From an uncultured bacterium (GTDB lineage Bacteria; Patescibacteriota; Gracilibacteria; Absconditabacterales; Absconditicoccaceae): a stretch of 32,454 bases of DNA. The DNA lies in assembly GCA_937906635.1 (NCBI GenBank), contig CALCYP010000022.1:1-32454 (forward strand), in the 5' to 3' direction. Below, piece by piece: positions 1 through 8,039 of the stretch; position 1 is the first letter of the stretch; the number at the start of each line of letters is the position of its first letter. The position numbers and the translations under genes are program-made. The notes beneath the pieces are model-generated. The model saw only the letters and a list, made by a program, of their open reading frames with translations. It did no database searches and was not told the origin of the DNA.

Positions 1-131
1 CTCCGCCACAAATTTCACTATTTTCTGACTTCTAAATTTTCCCGGACAGCACTGATTCAACATATATCTCTGTAAAACCAAATACAGATTACACATTAAG
101 CTGAAATAAGAACTTTAGATATGCAAGTTTA

Positions 132-914
132 ATGGAATACGATACCAATAAAAATTTCATCAAAAGAACATTAAGAGATAGTACTACTTGATTAAGTAAA
201 TCTCGGACAACAGACAGTAATACAGCATATATATTATTTTGAAGCAACCCATGATATAATGAAACAATGACATTAGATATTGTACAAACTTATAATTTTC
301 AATTTGAAGAATGAAATGAAGCAACAGAATATAGGCAATTTTGACAGATATATGCAGATTGATTAACAGAAACAATAAAAGACTGATTAAATAACACAGC
401 AACCGCAGAAATATTATTAAAAATATGAGATTATGAAGATGAACAAAACATATTAAATTGAAACATAACAAGAAGAATTTGAATAAAAGTATTAGATTGA
501 ACAGAAAATCGAGTCCTAGCAAGTTGATCATGATTTAGACAATTCTATACTCAATCAACACAATGAATCATAGCAAATAATGTTTCATTATATTCAAACA
601 TAGCACCATATTGATGTACAGCTTGAAATAGAGCTAATTACCAATTTGGTTGTTATTCATGATGAAATGGAAATTTATGTTTTCAAATGATTTGAAGTGC
701 AGAGATAACAAACATTGAATCTCGAACTCAATATTTAATAAATCAATACAACAATAAAACACCAGTAATAGTAATTTATCCGTTAGCTATAGAAGAATCA
801 CAATCTGTTCAATGACAAACACTAAATATACAAAATTGAACAAATAGAATAGAGATTACTCAAGCTAGTATAGAATGATTAAAGCTACAAGCTCAATATA
901 AAGCTACACAATAA
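132..914 (+). CDS. Phage tail / receptor-binding protein, C-terminal part
   Basis: Reads through about 20 in-frame TGA codons as Gly and stops at TAA. About 260 residues from the first ATG. The segment FQFEEGNEATEYRQFGQ matches the 'QLEEGSTATEYEPY' signature common in carbohydrate-binding modules of siphophage tail proteins. It is followed by a GDYEDEQNILNGNITRRIG segment, also typical of phage host-specificity proteins. The C-terminal half is rich in Asn, Gln, Thr and Ile, as in tail fibres. It is the first gene of a tail-holin-holin-amidase row. The frame stays open and CBM-like upstream to base 36 (ISVKPNTDYTLSGN) but has no start codon there, and a TAA sits at 33-35. The true N-terminus may therefore be lost by a frameshift or lie outside the window. 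Family type is fairly secure; exact role (fibre or baseplate) is inferred. Confidence 0.7.
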
Positions 915-936
915 TTTTAGATATTAATTAAAAAAA

Positions 937-1173
937 ATGGAAGCAATATTATTAGGTTTAATAGTTCAATTAATAACAAAATTTAGTGAAAGACGAAAAG
1001 TTAGTCAAACTTATGTAAGTATTTGATTAGCAATAATCTTATGAGCTGGATACTACATAGCAACTACTTATTACTCAATTCAACGGCAAAAAATAATTGA
1101 ACGAATTTGAGGTGTTTATGCTAGTAGCCAAATATTTTATAATGTATTTAAGAAACTGTGACTTTTAAAATAA
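937..1173 (+). CDS. Small membrane protein, candidate holin
   Basis: 78 residues with TGA read as Gly. A basic stretch (FSERRKVSQ) is followed by a hydrophobic helix (about residues 25-48, VSIGLAIILGAGYYIATTYY) and a charged C-terminus. Start is an ATG after an A-run, 22 bases behind the tail gene. Size, single strong membrane segment, and position between a tail gene and an amidase fit a phage holin, which permeabilises the inner membrane so that endolysin reaches the wall. No family-specific motif was recognised, so the holin call rests on context. Confidence 0.6.
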
Positions 1174-1220
1174 CCAAAAAGCCCCCTACGAATAGGAGAC
1201 CAATTGGAATAATTTAATTC

Positions 1221-1269
1221 ATATCTTACTAGAAGATATACCAAAATATTTATTTATCTTTTGATAAAT
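1221..1269 (+). other. Two perfect small hairpins between the holin-like genes
   Basis: ATATCTT (1221-1227) pairs with AAGATAT (1233-1239), and ATTTATC (1252-1258) pairs with GATAAAT (1263-1269). Neither is followed by a T-run, so they are not typical terminators. They may be RNA-processing or stabilising elements in the lysis mRNA. A weaker CCTA/TAGG hairpin lies near 1183-1195. Confidence 0.35.
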
Positions 1270-1281
1270 TGCAACAATAAA

Positions 1282-1494
1282 ATGGAGAAATTTAAAAATT
1301 ATATCACAAACCCAGGGACAATCATTAGTTTTATAGTTTTTATTTTTGGCCTTTGAGTCTGTTATGCTACTTTAAATAGTAGGCTTTCTGCAGTAGAAAA
1401 AGCTCAAGCAGAAATAGATACAGCCTATATTCAATCAACTTTAGCACAAATTCAAACAGATATTCAATGGATCAAAATTGAACTACAGAAATAA
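1282..1494 (+). CDS. Small membrane protein with coiled-coil tail, lysis cassette
   Basis: 70 residues. One membrane helix lies at about residues 13-31 (TIISFIVFIFGLGVCYATL, with one TGA-coded Gly). It is followed by an amphipathic, coiled-coil-like tail (SRLSAVEKAQAEIDTAYIQ, then a Gln-rich stretch). The layout resembles phage holin partners of the XhlA type or small spanin/anti-holin proteins, although XhlA itself has its helix at the C-terminus. Start is the ATG after AATAAA. The gene lies between the candidate holin and the amidase, so a lysis role is likely but unproven. Confidence 0.6.
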
Positions 1495-1502
1495 TGAGAA
1501 AA

Positions 1503-1527
1503 CCTCCTATTTCTAGGAGGCTTGTTT
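1503..1527 (+). terminator. Weak intrinsic terminator or hairpin after the second holin-like gene
   Basis: CCTCCTA (1503-1509), loop TTTC, TAGGAGG (1514-1520), then CTTGTTT. Seven paired bases with a short, interrupted T-run. It sits directly after the stop codon at 1494. Confidence 0.45.
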
Positions 1528-1614
1528 ATGAGTATGCTGTTTAAACAAATTACTTTTCTCAACATCAATATAATTATAGTCATTAAACTTTATTTTTCAA
1601 CATATAGTACCAAA

Positions 1615-2133
1615 ATGTATCCATTCGACAAAAAAGTTTCAACGAATAAGAAATCAAAATGAACCAATAGTTGTAAAGGAATAATAATTCATCATACAGC
1701 TTGATGAACTTTTGAAAGTAATGTTAGATATCTATCCTCCTCTACTGCTCAAGCTTCAGTTCATTTTGTAATTTGACCAGAATGAGAAACAGCTAAAATT
1801 TGAGATCCTAGAGATATATTACGACATGCATGAAACTGATCTCGAGGAAATATAAAAAATGTTAATACAGATTTTCTATGAATAGAAGTTGTTTGATATT
1901 GAGAATATAATCTAAAACAATTCTTAAAATTAACAGAATTAGTTCAATATTTAATGTGAGTTTATTGAATAAATAACGATATGATTCTAAGACATTCTGA
2001 TGTTACTCAAGAATCATATTATACAAAAAATAAGATTCTTTGGGATTGAATTAGAAAAAGTAAGAAAAAAGATATTGGACTAAATTTCTTCGTTAATAAC
2101 GAAGGTTTTAGGTTATGGAGAAAAGGACTATAA
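1615..2133 (+). CDS. N-acetylmuramoyl-L-alanine amidase (endolysin, Amidase_2 fold)
   Basis: 172 residues. Amidase_2 hallmarks are present: GIIIHHTAGG (His26/27) with a likely zinc ligand, SVHFVIGPEGE around His50, RHAGNGSRGN near residue 70, GIEVVG near residue 89, and RHSDVTQ (His127) for the second zinc-side His, followed by a Lys-rich stretch. It cuts the bond between muramic acid and L-Ala in peptidoglycan and would release phage at the end of infection. The short SH3-like tail around residues 155-172 is too short to assign. An in-frame ATG at 1528 would add a hydrophobic N-terminal segment (ITFLNINIIIVIKLYF) that could act as a signal-arrest anchor. I kept 1615 because it carries the usual AAAATG context, but the longer form is possible. 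UGA-Gly codons lie throughout. Confidence 0.88.
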
Positions 2134-2142
2134 GGGGTAAGC

Positions 2143-2172
2143 TTGACAATTTATACAAAATCATTATATTAT
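2143..2172 (+). promoter_or_regulatory. Sigma70-type promoter for the 67-aa protein
   Basis: Consensus TTGACA at 2143-2148, then TATATT at 2165-2170 (spacer 16) or TATTAT at 2167-2172 (spacer 18). It directly follows the amidase stop and precedes a leader of about 60 nt. It is the only full TTGACA -35 I found paired at this spacing on the + strand. Confidence 0.6.
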
Positions 2173-2191
2173 AACTGCTAGTTTAAAGATC

Positions 2192-2226
2192 CTCTGAAAA
2201 GGCAGAGAAAATAGGTTATTACCTAT
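2192..2226 (+). promoter_or_regulatory. Leader hairpins upstream of the 67-aa protein
   Basis: CTCTG (2192-2196) pairs with CAGAG (2203-2207), and ATAGGT (2211-2216) pairs with ACCTAT (2221-2226) around a TATT loop. The second hairpin ends 13 bases before the ATG and could control translation. No known riboswitch was recognised. Confidence 0.35.
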
Positions 2227-2239
2227 CTAGCATAAAGTC

Positions 2240-2443
2240 ATGGGAAACATTCACTATAATGGTTCTGAACCAGAAGTTATGACTCGCGAAGAGCATGACA
2301 GACAAGCAGAACTCTGGGAAGCGAATGGTGGAAACATTCGCGAAGATGGTCCTCATGGGGGGGCGGATTATGATCATGAACATTGGTACGATGGAGACAA
2401 CATGAACGAAGACTTTGTTGTCGTCGTAAAAGACGAAGAATAA
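2240..2443 (+). CDS. Small acidic hypothetical protein without UGA codons
   Basis: 67 residues, very rich in Asp, Glu, His and Gly (GGNIREDGPHGGADYDHEHW). Not recognised. It has its own promoter and ends before a strong terminator, so it is a stand-alone transcription unit. All eight glycines use GGN codons and none uses TGA, unlike most nearby genes, and codons such as CGC, GCG and GGG are out of keeping with its AT-rich neighbours. It would read the same in the standard code. Possible explanations are recent transfer, high expression or chance. Acidic, metal-binding or DNA-mimic roles are conceivable, but nothing in the sequence decides. Confidence 0.65.
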   Translation: MGNIHYNGSEPEVMTREEHDRQAELWEANGGNIREDGPHGGADYDHEHWYDGDNMNEDFVVVVKDEE

Positions 2444-2489
2444 GTTATATGGTCAAAAATAAAAAAATTATCCAGCTCAATTCCACCTA

Positions 2490-2526
2490 AAAAAAGGATG
2501 ATTGCCTGCAGTCATCCTTTTTGTTA
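2490..2526. terminator. Bidirectional terminator between convergent genes
   Basis: AAAAAGGATGA, loop TTGCCTGCAG, TCATCCTTTTT: a stem of about 11 pairs flanked by A and T runs. It serves the 67-aa gene on + and the acidic anchored protein on -. Confidence 0.85.
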
Positions 2527-2531
2527 TAAAA

Positions 2532-2900
2532 TTAATCCTCTAATCAAAATTCATCAAAATAATCTTCGCGATGATCATCATATCAATCATAACCTCAATA
2601 ATAATCATATCGAACATCATCATAATAGTCATCATATTCTTCGTATGGACTTTGGCTCTCCATAGTTTGTTCAACATTATTTGTACTATTAGAATTATTA
2701 ATCTTGTTTAAATCTCTTAAAGTATAAGAAGGATCCATAGTTGGATTAGAATTATTTTCTATAGGTTTCTGCTGCTGAATTTCATAATTAATAGTTTCGA
2801 GTTTTCCCAATCTTTCTTGTGCTCTAAAATCTTTTATAGTCATATATGTGGCTATAATTATAATTATTATAATTATAATTAGGATATGTTTTTTTTTCAT
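2532..2900 (-). CDS. Membrane-anchored acidic/Tyr-rich hypothetical protein
   Basis: 122 residues when TGA is read as Gly; the standard code would stop it at 101. It starts MKKKH, followed by an isoleucine-only run and a membrane anchor (about residues 6-20). Then come a polar linker and a C-terminus dominated by Asp, Tyr and Gly (EEYDDYYDDVRYDYYGGYDG). It looks like a type II-anchored or lipoprotein-like surface protein with an unstructured acidic tail. Function not recognised. It lies 36 bases downstream of the MORN gene on the same strand, probably the same transcript, and ends at the shared terminator. Confidence 0.65.
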
Positions 2901-2936
2901 ACAAACAAACTTATATTTAAATTTTATATTTACAAA

Positions 2937-3758
2937 TTAAGCATTAAAATATACCTGCAATTCTCAAACTGGCCATCAAATTTCGCCTCTAAAATTATGT
3001 TTAAACAACCCATCTTCATATTTTAATACTCAATTTTCAAACATTCAAGAAATAGAATCTCAATCAGGATAATCTATTCTTCATTTTCACTCAGGATATC
3101 AATTTTTCACATATCATGTATACACAAACTTATCATCAAGATCAGTAATTTTTCAATATCAATTAAGCAGTCAATGAACAAAATTTCATTCATATTTTCT
3201 ACTACAATTAAATCAAGATTTATCTATATCTTTCAGAACTCATTTTCATTCAGGATTTCAATTTTTCAATTCTCATACATAAATTTCTTTATGATCTCAA
3301 AATATTGATGTACTTTTTCAATATCAATTTAATTCTCAATTAAAAAAATTTCATTCCTCCATTACTTTACCCTCTCAAACATATATAGTTACTCTTTTTC
3401 ATGCTCAAGTTAACTTTCAATCTACATAATTTCATTCTTCAGAAATTTTTACTTCATCATTATCTCTACTAAAAACTCAATTTCAATTTAATAATCATTT
3501 TTTATATAAATAAGCTCTACACATTTTTTCAGAAATAATTTCTGTATTTAAATCTCTTAAATCAGATGATCATTTGATAAAAGATGTTCAACTACTACTT
3601 TTTATTGTTGTTCACATATCTCAAGAAAACGACAATTTACAGTGTTCACCATCATTAACGAACTGTCATTCTATATAAACTCAATCATCACCAAAAAATT
3701 TTCCAGGATATAAGCCATTTTCATTTCAAAAAAGTCATAATTCGACAGTTCTTGACAT
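2937..3758 (-). CDS. MORN-repeat protein
   Basis: 273 residues, built of degenerate MORN repeats of about 20-23 residues with pattern Y-x-G-x-[FM]-x-[ND]-G, for example YIEGQFVNDG, YPEGKGRIDYPDGDSISGMF and KGEVYITV-type strands. Many of the repeat glycines are TGA-coded, so the gene is invisible in the standard code. MORN repeats form an elongated beta-hairpin solenoid used for protein or lipid contact, often in toxins, wall-associated or phage-variable proteins. No enzymatic domain is visible. Start is the first ATG after a TAA in the same frame. Promoter candidate TTTTGA-16-TATAAT lies just upstream. Confidence 0.75.
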
Positions 3759-3781
3759 TTTTATTTATTATTAATAAATAT

Positions 3782-3809
3782 ATTATATCTAATTATTATT
3801 TTATCAAAA
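3782..3809 (-). promoter_or_regulatory. Promoter candidate for the MORN gene
   Basis: On the - strand TATAAT (as ATTATA at 3782-3787) lies 16 bases after TTTTGA (as TCAAAA at 3804-3809), about 25 bases before the start codon. The -35 match is modest. Confidence 0.4.
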
Positions 3810-3873
3810 TCAACAAAAAAAGTTATTTTTATTTTACCAATTCAAAAGCCATAAAAATAAAACATAAGGAATA

Positions 3874-3895
3874 TTTTTCCACTTTTTTGGAAAAA
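3874..3895. repeat. Inverted repeat in the divergent control region
   Basis: TTTTTCC (3874-3880) and GGAAAAA (3889-3895) form a perfect seven-base inverted repeat just ahead of the noncoding-RNA promoter and behind the MORN promoter. It could be an operator. Low complexity makes chance pairing possible. Confidence 0.3.
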
Positions 3896-3896
3896 A

Positions 3897-3930
3897 TCTC
3901 TTGATTTTTATAAAAAAATGATTATATATA
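3897..3930 (+). promoter_or_regulatory. Promoter of the long noncoding transcript
   Basis: The 14-mer TCTCTTGATTTTTA (3897-3910) contains -35 TTGATT (3901-3906), followed after 18 bases by TATATA (3925-3930). The same 14-mer stands at 8001 and 31852, each time before another noncoding transcript. Confidence 0.6.
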
Positions 3931-3936
3931 TAACCG

Positions 3937-4339
3937 TCAATGAGGAGATGTTCTTCCTAATGCACGTTTCTACGGCTAGTCCCATTATGGGATATAGTCA
4001 GGATATAGAGAGCGGGTGTAATACTATCTAAATCTATATAAAGGACATATACAGCAAACGAATAACACATATCCAAACGATAACATTACTAACGTTGCCT
4101 AGAACAAAAATATCATTGATTGTGTCCTGTTAAAAATAGAATTTAGATTTTACATCTTAACTCTAAGCTCTATACTTATTGAAGAAGGCTAACAGCAAAT
4201 TACATATGCAACCGCATACATAAGTAATACAACTTATGCGTCGTGGTTATGAAATGTCTTCTGTTAAGTTTAATGAAGTAGATACAGAAAATTCGGAATT
4301 GAAGACAAAAAATAATTCTTTTGAAGTATCTATTTTTTT
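3937..4339 (+). ncRNA. Structured noncoding RNA candidate upstream of the Ro-like gene
   Basis: About 400 nt with no plausible ORF, framed by a promoter and a terminator. It is visibly less AT-biased than intergenic DNA. Hairpins seen: CCCA (3981-3984) with TGGG (3988-3991) plus flanking CTA/TAG; ATATAGA with TCTATAT across about 4003-4037; and CATAAGT (4219-4225) with ACTTATG (4232-4238), enclosed by AACC (4210-4213) and GGTT (4245-4248). It lies directly before a DUF2828 protein related to Ro60/TROVE. Established knowledge: bacterial Ro proteins bind Y RNAs encoded next to them. I infer a Y-RNA-like partner, though it is longer than usual Y RNAs. Alternatives are one of the large phage-associated RNAs such as GOLLD or ROOL. 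Confidence 0.55.
4278..4339 (+). terminator. Terminator of the long noncoding transcript
   Basis: TAGATAC (4279-4285) pairs with GTATCTA (4326-4332), with an inner GAATT (4296-4300) / AATTC (4314-4318) pairing, followed by seven T (4333-4339). The large interior makes it less compact than a textbook terminator. Confidence 0.55.
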
Positions 4340-4374
4340 GTTACTCAAGTTTTATAACTCTACAAAATATAATC

Positions 4375-5754
4375 ATGACAACATCTAAATCTATATTCGT
4401 AAATTCAGCCCGTCAACATGATAGTCTTACAGATAATGGTGCAGTAACTCACTCTACATCATTGGATTCTGTATTAGATTTTTTCTTTGTTGCATGAACT
4501 TTAATACATAAACATCCAGAGACTTACTTGCCATTATGGAATAGAGCTATTTCAGAAGATTTTCTATTATCTATGAAATGCTTATTTTGGATGAGAGATA
4601 TTAGATGATGAGCATGAATTAGAGAAGCATTTAAAAATATATATGATTCTCTACCATTGGAAGATCAGTATCATTTTCTAGAATATATCCCTACATATTG
4701 AAGATGGGATGATGTACTTTCTGTGTATGAAAAGCATCCTGAAATTGCTAAAGATTTTGTTATTCAACAATTTAAGAATAAAGATCCAAATACATTTTGA
4801 TTATTCTGTAAATGGTTTCCAAGAAAAGGAAAAGTTTTCGAATTAGTTAGAAAAGAGTTAGGATTAACTCCAAAAGAATTAAGAAAGGTTATAGTTGAAA
4901 ATACCAAAGTAGTTGAGCAAAAAATGAGTGCTAAACAATGGGATGAAATTGATTATGAAACTGTACCAGGAAAAGCTTTTAATTTGTACAAGAATGCATT
5001 TGAGAAACATGACTCAGAAAGATTTTTGAATTTTGTTTGAGAGAATCCTGAGAAGATTAAGTCATCAGTTTTGTGGCCTCATGATTTGTACAATTCGTGG
5101 TTAAAAGGAGATAAACCACTTATTATAGATGAACAATGGAAAAATTTACCAAACTATATTAATAGTGATGAGAGCTTTTTGCCTATTGTTGATGTATCAG
5201 GATCAATGTATTGATTACCTATAGCTGTTGCTGTGTCATTATGAATATATACTTCTGAAAAAAATAAATCTGTATTTAAAGATGCTTTCATAACTTTTAG
5301 TGAAAATCCAAAAATGGAATATTTAAAATGAACTGTTACTGAAAGATTTAACCAACTTTCACGTGCAGAATGGGATATGAATACAAATGTACAATGAGCT
5401 TTTGATTTGATTTTAAATACAGCATTAGAAAACGAATTACGTCAAAGTGATTTACCAAAATCAGTTATTATTTTTTCAGATATGGAATTTGATGATTGTG
5501 GATGAAGAGAAACTAACTATGAATTAATTAAAGAGAAATTTGCAGAAGCGTGATATGACGCTCCAAAAATTATTTTCTGGAATTTGAATTGAAGAATATG
5601 AAATTTGCCAGTTAGATATAATGAACAATGAACAGCTTTAGTTTCAGGATTTAGTCCATCTTTGATGACATCTTTATTATGATGAGAAGAAATTAATCCG
5701 TTACAGATTATGTTGGAAGTCCTAAATTCTGACAGATATAAAAACATAAAATAA
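4375..5754 (+). CDS. DUF2828 protein, Ro60/TROVE-like with C-terminal vWA domain
   Basis: 459 residues. The N-terminal segment (TDNGAVTHSTSLDSVLDFFF, then MKCLFWMRDIRGGAGIRE and YGRWDD) matches DUF2828, a helical-repeat family related to the TROVE ring of Ro60. The C-terminal part is a von Willebrand A domain with a complete MIDAS motif DVSGS (Asp273, Ser275, Ser277) and a second acidic site FSDMEFDD. Ro proteins bind Y RNAs and misfolded RNAs and can feed them to exonucleases such as PNPase. Here the noncoding transcript ending 35 bases upstream is the natural partner candidate. Contains many TGA-coded glycines, including WMRDIRG and the vWA loops. Related genes occur in phage genomes, in line with the surrounding phage genes. 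Confidence 0.85.
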
Positions 5755-5783
5755 AAAATATTTACCTACGTTTTGTTAATAAA

Positions 5784-6521
5784 ATGAAATCAGATTTATC
5801 TAAAGAAGAAATGCTAAAAAGAATCAAAGAGTTAGAGGATGAAAATAAAAAGCTAAAAAACAAAGTCTCCCCTGCTCTATCAAAACAAGATGCATTCGAA
5901 GCATTAAAAAATCTAATAAATTGATTTACTCAAACATATTCAAGTCTATGAGAATCAATGGATATGTCTGACAGGACATTAAGAAATTTTGTTTCTTGAA
6001 CTGCTGATGACGCCTCAGAAAAGACATACGGAATCATATGAGATTATTTTAATAAAAAAATAAAAGAACTAAACCAACAAATATTATACTACCGTGCTTA
6101 TGCTTCAGCCCCTAATGATGAACAAAGATTTGAATTATACCAAAAGTTATCAAAAGCTTATAACGGAATATTAAATAATTTAGAATGATTAATTCATAAA
6201 AGAATCTACACTATCGATGAAAGAAATTTCAAAGCCAGTTGAGAATATATTAATGGTTCATTTTTAGTTTATAAATGAAGTGAGCTGTCTTATCATGTAT
6301 ATGATGAAACAAATATTCGTATCATGAAAGCTAGAAAAGAATTATATCTAGATTGAATCATAGAAAAAGATGCTAGTACACATACTGTCATATTCTTACA
6401 AGACTATACATTTAGATCTCCAAGTGCAGCTGCTGAAGTGATTTGTTGAAGATCCGTTAATGGATGGAGTAAATGGAAATCTGAATGAAAAACTTTGGAT
6501 GAATTAGAAAGAAATGAATAG
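5784..6521 (+). CDS. DUF4357-domain protein with N-terminal coiled coil
   Basis: 245 residues. The N-terminus is a short coiled coil (SKEEMLKRIKELEDENKKLK). The middle part is helical and unassigned; the C-terminus (about residues 195-240, FRSPSAAAEVICGRSVNGW then SKWKSEGKTLDEL) is a typical DUF4357 module, often fused to nucleases or methyltransferases in defence or mobile regions. No nuclease motif is visible here. The stretch NFVSGTADDASEKTY near residue 70 resembles a helix-turn-helix that may bind DNA. It follows the Ro-like gene by 29 bases, without a promoter that I can see, so the two may be co-transcribed. Function unknown. Confidence 0.7.
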
Positions 6522-6546
6522 TTTTAATTAATAAAAATATATAACC

Positions 6547-7086
6547 ATGCCTACATTTGAACAAACTGAAAACTTAGTAAAAGAAAGAATTACATGATTT
6601 AGAAAAGGGACAAATGATATCCCAAATTATATTCATTCTCTGAATGTAAGAGACTTATTGAGAGCTCATTGATTTGATGAAACAGTTCAAATGGCTTGAT
6701 TATTACATGATATAATAGAAGATTGAGACACTACATTTGATGAATTAAGAGAATTATGATATTCAGATCAAATAGTAAGATTAGTTGATTTAGCGACTCA
6801 TAATAAAGAAACTGAAGACAATTTTCAAAGGCGAAAAGATATGATGAAAAGATTAGAAGAAGCTAATGATAAAAATGCATGGGCAATTAAATTAGCTGAT
6901 ATATGTGATAATGTGAATTCATGCCATACGATGCCAAACATAGAAAGAAAAAAAAGATTTCTATACAAAAAATGTCCTTACTTTGTTGAACAATGAAATA
7001 AACGATTTTGATGAACAGAATTTTTTCAAGAATTTATGAACAGATATTTAAAGCAATTATTCAAATTATTAGAATGGGAAGAATAA
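6547..7086 (+). CDS. HD-domain phosphohydrolase, small alarmone hydrolase-like
   Basis: 179 residues. HD-domain metal ligands are all visible: His30 (YIHSLNV), His54-Asp55 (GLLHDIIEDG), the conserved EDG at 58-60 and Asp118 (KLADICDN). The LLHDIIED and LADICDNV motifs are those of the RelA/SpoT hydrolase half and of stand-alone Mesh1/SAH enzymes, which remove pyrophosphate from (p)ppGpp. A related nucleotide pyrophosphohydrolase role cannot be excluded. There is no synthetase, TGS or ACT domain, so this is a hydrolase-only form. It lies 25 bases after the DUF4357 gene. In a phage setting it could suppress stringent-response-based defence; this is inference. Confidence 0.75.
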
Positions 7087-7108
7087 ATTTATCCTATAAT
7101 AATTTAAA

Positions 7109-7501
7109 ATGGTAGAAAAAAGTCTATATCTTTACAAAAATTCTGATCCAAGAGAAGCTAATGATACCTTTGTTATATTCTTAAACAATTGAGATATCCG
7201 CATAGATTGATCAGAGTATTGAGAAATGATACACGAATATCAATGACACGATGATGATATAGCTTTCTCAATTCATAAAAAAGATTTTAAAAAATTAATT
7301 GATGGTATTAAGAAGGGAAAACCAAAAATAAAAGTAGAAAAGTTCAAACCAGATGAAGACATTTGAGAAATTACTGACGAACAAAAGAAAATTTATACTC
7401 GATTAAAAGCTGCATTTTCTGAAGAATTAGCATATCGTCATATAAACGATTTATGTCATGAAATTTGAATTGATGGTTATGATTATGAACTTTATTTATA
7501 A
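7109..7501 (+). CDS. Hypothetical protein
   Basis: 130 residues, not recognised. The N-terminus is predicted beta-rich (SLYLYKNSDPREANDTFVIF, then DIRIDGSEYG). The rest is charged and helical, ending GIDGYDYELYL. Several glycines are TGA-coded, supporting that it is translated. It has tight spacing to both neighbours (22 and 12 bases) in a row of small same-strand genes. Confidence 0.6.
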
Positions 7502-7513
7502 TATTCAAACAAA

Positions 7514-7762
7514 ATGGAAAAAAAAGATGGAACATATTATTTAGTAGAGCCTTGATATAGAGGTTTAAAATATGAAGTAAAGGATTGAAAAGTGTGAAGA
7601 ATATGGATATATAATAAATATTGATGATTAGATTGATGATATGAAAGAAAGCAAAAATTAGAAATATTAGATGAGATGGAAAAGGGTGAGATGTATAGTG
7701 ATAGTATAACAGATTGTAGATATGAAGATGAGGAATGATTTAAAAAATGGAGAAGGAGATAA
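7514..7762 (+). CDS. Small charged hypothetical protein
   Basis: 82 residues, not recognised. Rich in Lys, Glu, Tyr and Gly (YLVEPGYRGLKYEVKDGKVG), so a small beta barrel at the N-terminus followed by a helical, basic C-terminus (FKKWRRR) is plausible. Nine or so glycines are TGA-coded, so it disappears in the standard code. It lies 12 bases behind the previous gene and is probably co-transcribed. Confidence 0.6.
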
Positions 7763-7800
7763 AAGAAAAAACTAAAAAATTTATTTAATAATTACTTACC

Positions 7801-7998
7801 ATGCAAGATATAGCTGATAGAATGATAGAAGATTGAATGGATCCAGATATCATTGAATGAGTTACATGACTAGATGATTACGAATTAGCAGAAAGATATT
7901 TAGAAAATTGACATACAATTAAAGATACTGCCGAAGAATTAGGATTAGATGAAGAAGAATTACTTGATACATATTGAGGAGATTACGACTATGATTAG
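7801..7998 (+). CDS. Small acidic protein with tandem helix-turn-helix-like repeats
   Basis: 65 residues, strongly acidic. It contains VTGLDDYELAERYLENGHT and DTAEELGLDEEELLDTYG, two similar helical units that look like the short repeats of Fis/transposase-type helix-turn-helix proteins. The acidity argues against direct DNA binding. Six TGA-coded glycines. It is the last gene before the 6S-like RNA promoter, whose -35 box starts within ten bases of the stop. Confidence 0.55.
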
Positions 7999-8000
7999 AT

Positions 8001-8033
8001 TCTCTTGATTTTTACATAAACTAAATTTATAAT
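8001..8033 (+). promoter_or_regulatory. Promoter of the 6S-like RNA
   Basis: TCTCTTGATTTTTA (8001-8014) with -35 TTGATT (8005-8010), then a 17-base spacer and a perfect TATAAT (8028-8033). It is one of three copies of this 14-mer in the window. Confidence 0.75.
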
Positions 8034-8039
8034 TACATT

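Noticed and set aside
184..531. Opposite-strand ORF of 115 residues
   Set aside because: Leu/Phe-rich antisense shadow of the tail gene, no family character; the + strand frame matches phage tail motifs.
1528..1614. Upstream amidase start at 1528 with hydrophobic N-terminus
   Set aside because: Possible signal-arrest segment, but the ATG at 1615 has the normal start context and the full Amidase_2 domain; kept as an alternative only.
3975..4008. Group I intron core (GGATATAGTC resembles the P7 3' strand)
   Set aside because: No matching GACTA 5' strand or other core elements in the right order; the sequence pairs locally instead.
4188..4220. RNase P RNA-like ACAGCAAA ... ACCGC
   Set aside because: The other conserved P RNA regions (GAGGAAAGUCC and the CR-V block) are absent.
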